From positions 1 through 26,630 of the forward strand of contig CAZCLA010000037.1 of the NCBI GenBank assembly GCA_964499285.1: 26,630 nucleotides of DNA, in the 5' to 3' direction. A program made the position numbers and the translations under genes. Position 1 is the stretch's first letter; every line of letters begins with the position of its first letter. The notes under the pieces are model-generated. The model was given only the letters and a program-made list of their open reading frames with translations. It did no database searches and was not told the origin of the DNA. Positions 15,305 to 22,517 of the stretch are shown piece by piece. The stretch comes from JAGFIY01 sp964499285 (GTDB lineage: Bacteria > Bacteroidota > Ignavibacteria > Ignavibacteriales > Melioribacteraceae).

Positions 15305-18181
15305 ATGAAACAGGAAAACAATTTTTCAAAAATGAAGCATCTTAAATTTATCATATCGGTTTTTTCGTTCACGCTTCTTTTAAGCACACACGTGGTGGGA
15401 CAATCCGGCAAAATTACCGGTATGGTAGTTGACTCAGAGACCGGAGAAGCTGTAATCGGCTGCAACGTTCTTATTGAAGGAACAACAATGGGTGCTGCTG
15501 CGGATATAAACGGCACTTATTTAATCAACAATGTCCCGGAGGGAGTTTATTCTCTTCGGTTTTCCTCAATCGGTTACGCAAAAACGGTTGTGAGCGGCAT
15601 TGAATTAAAATCTGATGAGATAATTAAAATAGACGTCGTTCTTAAAATTGAATCGATAGAAACAGAAGAGGTTTTAGTAACGGCAAAACTGATTGAAAAT
15701 AGCGAGGCATCTCTTCTTGTAAAGAGACAGAGATCCGCATCAATAAGTGATGCAATCTCAGCAGAGGCTATTTCAAGAAGCGGAGGCAGCAACGCCGCGG
15801 ATGCAATGTCTAAAGTTACCGGGGCATCTGTTGTAGGAGGCAAGTATGTTTACATACGTGGACTTGGAGACAGATACTCCAACACACAATTGAACGGAAC
15901 CGATTTACCAAGTGCAGATCCCGATAAAAAATCGTTTAATCTAGATCTTTTTCCCTCAAACCTTCTAGATAATCTTGTAACAGTTAAATCTTTCACTCCC
16001 GATAAACCTGGTTCATTTACAGGTGGACTTGTTGATGTTACAACAAAAAATTATCCCGAAAGATTATCAATCGATTATTCTGCATCGGGTTCCTACAACT
16101 CCGCTACCGGCAACAATGATTTTCTTGTCTATTCCGGCGGAAGCAAAGATTGGCTTGGATACGACGACGGTTCAAGATCAATCCCGTCGGCTTTGGCAGA
16201 TCCAAACATTTCTATTCCTTCACCGAATGAAGCAAGAAGAGATAGAGAACAAGCAATTAAACTTGATAGGTTGACAAAATCATTTAATCCCGAAATGGCC
16301 CCTTCAAAAAGTGCCGCACCGGTAAATTCAAGCTATTCATTTTCAGCGGGAGATCAAATAAGCCTTTTCGGAAGTCCCCTCGGATTCACAACAAGTTTAA
16401 GTTACAGCAGAAATTATAATTTTTATGATGACGGACAACTTGGAAGATGGCAGTTAAGCGGAAGCCCAAACGATGTTGACGGGTTGAACAATTATATGTT
16501 TCTTAACGATGTTAAGGCAAGCGATGAAGTCCTTTGGGGCAGCTTGGTTAATCTTGCATATAAACCCGCAGGTAATCACGATATCAATTTTAGATATTTA
16601 TACACTCAAAGCGGCGAATCAACATCACGTTATCAATCGGGTGAATGGTCGGATCAACTTGGCAGTGATCCTGTTTACGAAACTCGCTCGCTGCTTTATA
16701 CAGAGAGAAATCTTCAGACTTATCAATTCGGCGGTGAACACTTTTTTGAAGATCTGCTTGGCTCAACAATCGATTGGACGGCTTCTTTCTCTAATACAAA
16801 ACAGGATGAACCCGATCTTAGATTTTTCAGCAGCGACTATGTTTTCGATGAGGCTAAAGACGAATATTATTACAGCATAAACAAAAACAGCTATAACGAA
16901 CCGACACGTTTTTTCAGAAACTTAACTGAGAACAATCAAAACTTTAATCTGAATATATCTGTTCCCTTTAAACAATGGAGCAGTTTAAAATCTAAGTTCA
17001 AATTCGGCGGCTCTATTTCGGAAATTAACCGCGAATTCCGGGAAAGACGATTTGAACTGAGAAGAGGCACAGCAAATTATAGCGGCGTTCCGAATGATTA
17101 TTTTTCTTCACAATCCGGAATTATCGATTCAACTAACGGAAGATACTTGTTCGGAAATTATATTTTTGATGCATCAACGCTGCGGAGCAATTACGACGGT
17201 TTGCATAATATAAATGCGGTCTATGCTATGCTCGAACTTCCGATTTTCAACGACTTAAAATTTATTGGCGGCGCTCGTTATGAAACAACAAAGATGGAAG
17301 TGACAAGTCAGGATACAAACTCGCAGAAAGCATTGCTCGATGATAAAGATCTTCTTCCCGCGGCAAGTGTGATTTATCAATTGACTGATAACATGAATAT
17401 CAGAGCATCGTATGGAAGAACAATCGCTAGACCAAGCTTTAGAGAACTTGCTCCTTTCCGGTCGTTTGAATTTTTGGGTGATTTTATTTTTTCCGGTAAT
17501 GCGGGTTTAGAAAGAACACTTGTCGATAATTTCGATATTCGCTGGGAATGGTTTACAAGACCGGGAGAACTTTATGCCGTAAGTTTTTTCTACAAGGATT
17601 TCTCAAACCCGATCGAACGTGCGTTTAACCAGACAACGGAACTTGTTAGTTATCAGAACGTTAACAGAGGCTACACTTACGGAGCTGAATTCGAGATAAG
17701 AAAAAAGCTAGATGTTATTTCCGATCTATTCAGCAACTTCTTTGTTAATATGAACTTCTCGCTTGTTAAATCCCAAGTAGATATTCCGGATGATGAATAC
17801 AACATTCTTATACAACCGAATGATCCTAACGCAGAGAAGAACAGACCGTTGTTCGGGCAATCACCTTATATCGTAAATGTCGAGCTTGCATATGTCGATT
17901 ATGAAAGCGGCACCTCGGCAGCAATTCTTTACAACATTTTCGGTGAAAGGTTAAGCGAAGTAACATTGGGTGTTACTCCCGACGTTTACGAACAACCTAG
18001 AGGAATGCTTGATTTTACCTTAAGTCAAAAAATCGACTACGGATTCGGAGTAAAATTTTCTGCCAAGAACATACTGAACTCGAAAATTGAAAAGACGATA
18101 AACTTTAACGATGCGGATTACGTATTTCACAGCTATACCCCGGGAAGGAATTTTTCGCTCGGCGTCAGCTATTCATTATAA
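15305..18181 (+). CDS. TonB-dependent outer-membrane receptor
   Basis: This 958-aa protein has a signal peptide (hydrophobic core about 13-29, VVGQ at the cleavage site). A carboxypeptidase-regulatory-like domain follows at about 34-113 (GKITGMVVDSETGEAVIGC). A TonB-box-like EEVLVTA is at 120-126. The plug domain covers about 143-248 (YVYIRGLGDRYSNTQLNG, SFTGGLVDVTTKNYP), and a long beta-barrel ends in NFSLGVSYSL. It should import a large or scarce solute across the outer membrane with TonB energy. The substrate is not readable from the sequence. No SusD partner follows; a T9SS surface protein comes 30 nt downstream instead. A second ATG at 15332 would give a shorter signal peptide, but GAGAGAG before 15305 favours the first. 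The Pho-like repeats upstream hint at phosphate-related control. Confidence 0.9.
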   Translation: MKQENNFSKMKHLKFIISVFSFTLLLSTHVVGQSGKITGMVVDSETGEAVIGCNVLIEGTTMGAAADINGTYLINNVPEGVYSLRFSSIGYAKTVVSGIELKSDEIIKIDVVLKIESIETEEVLVTAKLIENSEASLLVKRQRSASISDAISAEAISRSGGSNAADAMSKVTGASVVGGKYVYIRGLGDRYSNTQLNGTDLPSADPDKKSFNLDLFPSNLLDNLVTVKSFTPDKPGSFTGGLVDVTTKNYPERLSIDYSASGSYNSATGNNDFLVYSGGSKDWLGYDDGSRSIPSALADPNISIPSPNEARRDREQAIKLDRLTKSFNPEMAPSKSAAPVNSSYSFSAGDQISLFGSPLGFTTSLSYSRNYNFYDDGQLGRWQLSGSPNDVDGLNNYMFLNDVKASDEVLWGSLVNLAYKPAGNHDINFRYLYTQSGESTSRYQSGEWSDQLGSDPVYETRSLLYTERNLQTYQFGGEHFFEDLLGSTIDWTASFSNTKQDEPDLRFFSSDYVFDEAKDEYYYSINKNSYNEPTRFFRNLTENNQNFNLNISVPFKQWSSLKSKFKFGGSISEINREFRERRFELRRGTANYSGVPNDYFSSQSGIIDSTNGRYLFGNYIFDASTLRSNYDGLHNINAVYAMLELPIFNDLKFIGGARYETTKMEVTSQDTNSQKALLDDKDLLPAASVIYQLTDNMNIRASYGRTIARPSFRELAPFRSFEFLGDFIFSGNAGLERTLVDNFDIRWEWFTRPGELYAVSFFYKDFSNPIERAFNQTTELVSYQNVNRGYTYGAEFEIRKKLDVISDLFSNFFVNMNFSLVKSQVDIPDDEYNILIQPNDPNAEKNRPLFGQSPYIVNVELAYVDYESGTSAAILYNIFGERLSEVTLGVTPDVYEQPRGMLDFTLSQKIDYGFGVKFSAKNILNSKIEKTINFNDADYVFHSYTPGRNFSLGVSYSL

Positions 18182-18211
18182 TTTTTATTCACAAAATATA
18201 AAGGATATAAA

Positions 18212-20010
18212 ATGAAAAAAATTCTTACACTTCTTCTGCTACTCCCAGTACTTGCTTTCGGGCAGGTGGTAGTTATAAACGACGCATCTATTCAAGGCGG
18301 TCAAGGTGATGTTTTCTGGACTGCGGACAACGAGTATCATCTCGACGGTTTTGTGTATGTTGAAGAAGGAACAAATCTTCACATTGAAGCCGGGACTGTG
18401 ATTAAAGGTCTCGAAACTCCTTCAACCGGGGATATTGCTTCTGCTCTTATAATTGCAAGAGGAGCAAAAATTTATGCAACCGGAACGGCAGATAATCCCA
18501 TAATTTTTACAACCGAATATGATGATGTAACTTTACCGGATGACGGAACCGATCCCGGAGTGGACTACACAATAGATACCGGTTTATGGGGAGGTTTAGT
18601 TGTGCTCGGAAAATCAACATTGAATGTGGCGGAAGAAAAAGTTGTTGAAGGGCTTCCCGCTGACGAACCACGCGCACTTTACGGCGGAAATGATGATGCG
18701 GACGATTCGGGAGTGTTAAAATATATTTCAATCAGATACAGCGGAATAACTGTCGAGTCGAATAAAGAACTTCAAGGTCTAACGCTCGGTTGTGTCGGGA
18801 GCGGAACGACAGTCGAATATATTGAATCTTTTAACAGTGCTGACGACGGGTTTGAATTTTTTGGCGGAACGTTTAATTCAAAATATTTGGTGGCAGCATT
18901 CAACGAAGACGATTCCTTCGATTATGATCAAGGTTTCAGAGGTAAACACCAGTTTTGGTTTGCAATTCAATATACCGACAGAGGTGATCATATTGGTGAA
19001 TGGGACGGCGGAGATGAAGGAGCTTTAACTAATGAACCATTGTCAAAGCCAATTATTTATAACGCTACATTCCTTGGAAGAGGCGCTGCAGCAAGCGGTG
19101 GTGATGACGCACTTCAATTTAAAGAATACGGCGGCGGAGAAGTTTATAACAGCATCATCTCAGNNNNNNNNNNNNNNNNNNNNNNNNNNNNNNNNNNNNN
19201 NNNNNNNNNNNNNNNNNNNNNNNNNNNNNNNNNNNNNNNNNNNNNNNNNNNNNNNNNNNNNNNGCACTTCAATTTAAAGAATACGGCGGCGGAGAAGTTT
19301 ATAACAGCATCATCTCAGATTTTGACGATAAAGGTGTTGAAGTTGACAGCGGCGACGGACTTACAAGTTACTCGAGATTTCTTTCCGGTGAAATCAAATT
19401 GGAAAACAATATCTTGTTCAAAGATGAACCGTTTTCTCAATGGACTCCACAGCATTTTATGGCTCAGTACTTAAGCAATCAGGCAACAAACAATTTTGTT
19501 GAAGATCCGATGTTGATGGGATTGAGCAGGGAAGCGGATAACGGTCTCGATCCTCGCCCGGCTGAAGGAAGTCCTGCTTATACAAAACAGAAAAAATCTT
19601 ACGATGATGATTTCTTCGATCAAGTTGATTTTATAGGTGCATTCGGAGCGGATATATGGATAAACGACTGGACAGCACTTTATCAAAATGGAATTACAAA
19701 TCAAGTTATTACAAGCGTACAAGCCGAAGATGAACGAATAGTTCCAGCAGATTTCAAATTAAATCAAAACTACCCTAATCCGTTCAACCCTTCCACAACA
19801 ATCGAATTTTCAATTCCTGAAGCATCGAATGTTAGAATAGCCGTGTATAATCTGCTTGGTCAGCAAGTTGCAGAAATTGTAAACGAAACGAAAAGTGCAG
19901 GCACACACAGTATTCAATGGAATGCATCAGATCTTTCTTCGGGAATGTATATATATAGTCTTGAAGCCAATGGAAATATAATTACGAAAAAAATGACCCT
20001 CTTAAAGTAA
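18212..20010 (+). CDS. T9SS-exported surface protein, 547 aa after closing a false gap
   Basis: The frame is interrupted by 100 Ns with a 55-bp duplicate. Removing 155 nt gives one frame of 548 codons including the stop. It begins with a signal peptide (MKKILTLLLLLPVLAFGQ). An acidic beta-helix-like body follows (NLHIEAGTVIKGL, ADNPIIFTT, NSADDGFEFFGGTF, GEWDGGDEGAL). It ends in a T9SS sorting domain (about 462-547; NYPNPFNP then VYNLLGQQV and SGMYIYSL). It is thus exported and probably anchored at the cell surface. AAGGA stands 6 nt before the ATG. The gene lies 30 nt after the TonB receptor, so the two likely form one operon and may bind and import the same substrate. The acidic body could bind cations or a charged ligand; no enzyme motif is visible. 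Confidence 0.85.
19109..19163. repeat. 55-bp contig-end duplicate, left copy
   Basis: Identical over 55 bp to 19264-19318. The same length as at the first gap points to a fixed overlap from the assembler. Confidence 0.95.
19164..19263. other. 100-N scaffold gap (probably false)
   Basis: Exactly 100 Ns between identical 55-bp contig ends. Collapsing them joins the signal-peptide half and the sorting-domain half of the T9SS protein in one frame. Confidence 0.95.
19264..19318. repeat. 55-bp contig-end duplicate, right copy
   Basis: Identical to 19109-19163. In the correct frame it encodes ALQFKEYGGGEVYNSIIS. Confidence 0.95.
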
Positions 20011-20044
20011 GTTACTCTCTCTCAATTAACTTGCTTGTTGGTGG

Positions 20045-20069
20045 CGGGTGTTTAAGACACCCGTTTTTT
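20045..20069 (+). terminator. Rho-independent terminator after the T9SS surface protein
   Basis: A 7-bp stem CGGGTGT / ACACCCG with a 5-nt loop is followed by six Ts. It lies 35 nt after the stop codon. It ends the TonB receptor / surface protein unit and separates it from the sigma-factor cluster. Confidence 0.9.
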
Positions 20070-20142
20070 ATTTTAAATCTTCCCATTTACCGGCAACATT
20101 TTTAACTTATGTTCATCTATATCTAATAGGAATAACAAAAAA

Positions 20143-20670
20143 TTGTTGAGCGCCGGCAGACATATTATTCAGTTCACGCTAATATACAACAAGTATAAAA
20201 GCAAGGTTTATAATTATGTTCATAAAATGGTGAACGATATAATGCTTACGGAAGATATTGTGCAGACAGTTTTTATGAAACTCTATGAAAACATAAAGAG
20301 AATAAACGAACTCGATAAAATAGAAATCTGGATTTTTAAAACAGCACGAAACGAAATATTTATGCACTATCGTCAGAAAAAAACACATGTAGATAAATAC
20401 GGCGTTCTTGATTCATCCGAATTGAAAATTGCAGACGAAAGCAACACAGTTGAAAATTTGGAAAGAAAGGAAATTAAATCGATTGTTCTTAACATTTTGA
20501 ACACGCTTCCCGAGGAACAGAAAGAAGTATTTATGCTCAAAGAGTATGGGGGGATGAGCTATAAAGAAATTGCGGAGCTTACGGGGACGGATCCAAATTT
20601 GGTTAAGAGCAGGCTTTATAAAACAAGACAAAAAATATTCAGCGAACTTTCGAAAATTTATGAGCTTTAA
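20143..20670 (+). CDS. ECF-type RNA polymerase sigma factor
   Basis: This 175-aa protein has sigma region 2 at about 10-80 (YNKYKSKVYNYVHKMVNDIMLTEDIVQ over several helices, then IWIFKTARNE). Region 4 is at about 120-170 (LPEEQKEVFMLKEYGGMSYKEIAEL, then VKSRLYKTRQKI). No ATG is available upstream in frame. The first internal ATG would cut into region 2, so the start is a TTG at 20143 or 20146. AGGA stands about 12 nt before it. A probable anti-sigma gene follows after 12 nt, the standard arrangement for a sigma factor held at the membrane until a signal arrives. Target promoters are unknown. The nearby TonB receptor operon is one candidate. Confidence 0.9.
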   Translation: MLSAGRHIIQFTLIYNKYKSKVYNYVHKMVNDIMLTEDIVQTVFMKLYENIKRINELDKIEIWIFKTARNEIFMHYRQKKTHVDKYGVLDSSELKIADESNTVENLERKEIKSIVLNILNTLPEEQKEVFMLKEYGGMSYKEIAELTGTDPNLVKSRLYKTRQKIFSELSKIYEL

Positions 20671-20682
20671 CAGGGAGTAATT

Positions 20683-21150
20683 ATGTCCAGCGAAAATGTT
20701 TTTCAGCTAATTAATATGTATTTCGATAACGAACTAAACAGAAAAGAGGAAAAATCTCTTTTTAACCTGCTTGCAGAAAACCAGGAAGCGAGGGACTATT
20801 TCAAATCGATGCAGCTTATTTCCGAAGCGGTTGAGGATTCGAAGGAAGAATTTCCGTTAGACCTCGATCAGAAAATATTAACCGGTATTTTTAAGTCAGA
20901 AGAGAGAAAACCTCGACTTTCTTTTTTCAGAAATCCCGTCGCGCTATTGTCCTATTCGTTTTCAATAATTCTTCTTGTCATTGCTTTGTTGTTCTACGGG
21001 GAATCCCGCTCCTATCAAGAACAGCTTACAAATACAATTACACAAATAAATTATCAAAAAGAACAGATGGAACTTCTCCTTAACAGTTTGCCCGCTGCAG
21101 AAGTAATCGGAAGAGGAGAAGAACAAGTTATTATCAAATCAAGTCTCTGA
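20683..21150 (+). CDS. Probable membrane anti-sigma factor
   Basis: This 155-aa protein has a cytoplasmic helical N-terminus (NMYFDNELNRKEEKSLFNLL, similar in layout to anti-sigma zinc-finger domains). It lacks the His-x3-Cys-x2-Cys zinc motif. One transmembrane helix is at about 86-105. A coiled-coil-like periplasmic stretch (108-135) and a short tail follow. AGGGAG stands before the ATG, and the ECF sigma gene ends 12 nt upstream. Position and topology support an anti-sigma role; sequence similarity alone is weak. Because the periplasmic part is short, the signal may come through a partner, possibly the lipoprotein encoded next. Confidence 0.65.
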   Translation: MSSENVFQLINMYFDNELNRKEEKSLFNLLAENQEARDYFKSMQLISEAVEDSKEEFPLDLDQKILTGIFKSEERKPRLSFFRNPVALLSYSFSIILLVIALLFYGESRSYQEQLTNTITQINYQKEQMELLLNSLPAAEVIGRGEEQVIIKSSL

Positions 21151-21157
21151 GGTTAAA

Positions 21158-22018
21158 ATGAAAAATTTATTATTATTATTTATTTCGCTTTTATTCCTAT
21201 TCGGCTGTAATGAAAAGAAGAAAGAGGTTAAGGTAATACCGGATTATGAAGCAGTTTATCTATCTTCCGGCAGACTTGATGTTCCTGCATTTATTGGAGA
21301 TCAAGTTGAGACAACGGTAGATCAAACCTCAATTAAAAGTGTGGAAAAATTTTCAAAAGAGATCAACGAACAAACGCTCTTTTATTTTGATGTGAATGTT
21401 TACATAAACGAGAGTGGAAGGGTTGATGCAGTTCAATTTAAAGAACGAACTCCGCCTAAAAGAGGCAGCCAAAAAATAAACCCGAAAAAGTATTTTGAAC
21501 AGCTAAAAGATGATCTGGTTTATGCTATGAGTGATTGGACTTTTAATCCGGGTTTGATGAACGGAGCGCCGGTGAAAAGCAGTTTAGCTTTTACGGTTTC
21601 ATTACTTGTTGATGAGAAGGGTACAGTAGAACAGAATATGATATCCGGGGAATTTCCTCCACCACCGCCGCCAAAGAAAATTTCAAAGGAAGATTACTTT
21701 GTTGCAGTTGAAGAGATGCCCGAACCTGTGGGCGGAATGCAAGCGGTTCAAATGCATATTAAATATCCAGAACTTGCCCGCAAAGCGGGAATACAGGGAA
21801 GGGTTTTCGTTAAGGCATATATTGATGAGAACGGAGATGTGAACAACGCCGAAATAATTAAAGGAATTGGCGGCGGGTGTGATGAAGTATCCATGGAAGC
21901 GGTTTATAAAACAAAATTCAAACCCGGAAAACAGCGGGGAGAAAATGTGAAAGTTCAGGTTACTATACCGATTGTATTCAAACTCGATGATAAAATAAGC
22001 AGTGAGGAAAATAAATGA
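21158..22018 (+). CDS. Lipoprotein with TonB C-terminal domain(s)
   Basis: This 286-aa protein has a lipoprotein signal peptide (LFLFGC, lipidated Cys17). A first domain (about 65-150) ends MSDWTFNPGLMNGAPVKSSL. A proline run at about 168-173 follows. The second domain (about 190-277) is a clear TonB C-terminal fold (YPELARKAGIQGRVFVKAYI, then FKPGKQRGENVKVQVTIPIVF). The first domain resembles a diverged copy of the second. Classical TonB is held by an N-terminal inner-membrane helix that meets ExbB/ExbD. Here the anchor is a lipid, so the protein is more likely an accessory or signalling factor than an energy transducer. GAGG lies 6-7 nt before the start. It follows the anti-sigma gene by 7 nt. 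Confidence 0.8.
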   Translation: MKNLLLLFISLLFLFGCNEKKKEVKVIPDYEAVYLSSGRLDVPAFIGDQVETTVDQTSIKSVEKFSKEINEQTLFYFDVNVYINESGRVDAVQFKERTPPKRGSQKINPKKYFEQLKDDLVYAMSDWTFNPGLMNGAPVKSSLAFTVSLLVDEKGTVEQNMISGEFPPPPPPKKISKEDYFVAVEEMPEPVGGMQAVQMHIKYPELARKAGIQGRVFVKAYIDENGDVNNAEIIKGIGGGCDEVSMEAVYKTKFKPGKQRGENVKVQVTIPIVFKLDDKISSEENK

Positions 22019-22069
22019 GCAGATCGCTCATACAATTACTAATTCTATAATAACAACAAGGGGGGAGAA

Positions 22070-22441
22070 ATGAAAAGAGCTGTATTCACATCCGCAATAA
22101 TCCTTTTTTTAACGGCAACAATTTTTTCGCAACAAGAAAAGATTGATAAGCAGCCCTTTCCGAAGGGAGGAATGAAAGCTATAGCTGAAAATGTGGCTTA
22201 TCCGTTAGAGGCAAAACAAGCCGGTATTGAAGGGAAGGTTATAGTTGAAGCAGTTATAGACATAAACGGAACTGTTATTACAACTAAAGTATTGAAGTCG
22301 GATAATTCAGTATTAAACGGCGCAGCAACAGCGGCTGTTAAAAAAACAAGCTTTACACCGGGATCTGTTGAGGGGAAGCCGGTTAAAGCAAGCGTGGCTG
22401 TGCCGATTATGTTTAAGTTGGATAACAAAAAACAGAAGTAA
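22070..22441 (+). CDS. Small exported TonB C-terminal-domain protein
   Basis: This 123-aa protein has a cleavable signal peptide (MKRAVFTSAIILFLTATIFS). Nearly all the rest is a TonB C-terminal domain (VAYPLEAKQAGIEGKVIVEA, then FTPGSVEGKPVKASVAVPIMF). There is no anchor, proline-rich spanner or ExbB/D-contacting helix, so it should be a free periplasmic domain. It is most like the second domain of the preceding lipoprotein, which suggests local duplication. A strong purine-rich ribosome-binding site (AAGGGGGGAG) stands 2-3 nt before the ATG. A long hairpin follows the stop. Confidence 0.8.
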   Translation: MKRAVFTSAIILFLTATIFSQQEKIDKQPFPKGGMKAIAENVAYPLEAKQAGIEGKVIVEAVIDINGTVITTKVLKSDNSVLNGAATAAVKKTSFTPGSVEGKPVKASVAVPIMFKLDNKKQK

Positions 22442-22448
22442 ACTGTTG

Positions 22449-22482
22449 CAAGCCTTCGGGATGTTTTAATCCCGAAGGCTTG
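22449..22482. terminator. Perfect 14-bp hairpin between convergent genes
   Basis: CAAGCCTTCGGGAT and ATCCCGAAGGCTTG form a perfect 14-bp stem with a 6-nt loop. It lies 7 nt after the stop of the TonB-domain gene and 35 nt past the stop of the convergent protease gene. Neither side has a strong T-run, so intrinsic termination may be weak. It could equally protect the 3' ends of both transcripts. Confidence 0.6.
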
Positions 22483-22517
22483 AAATAAAAATTAAAACTA
22501 TAATACGAAATATTAAA

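Noticed and set aside
18212..20010. Frameshifted pseudogene (frame changes across the Ns)
   Set aside because: The shift comes only from 155 extra nucleotides (100 N plus 55 duplicate). The repaired frame is continuous from signal peptide to sorting domain.
21158..22441. The two TonB-domain proteins as the energy-transducing TonB for the receptor
   Set aside because: Neither has an N-terminal inner-membrane helix for ExbB/ExbD contact, and no exbB or exbD lies nearby.
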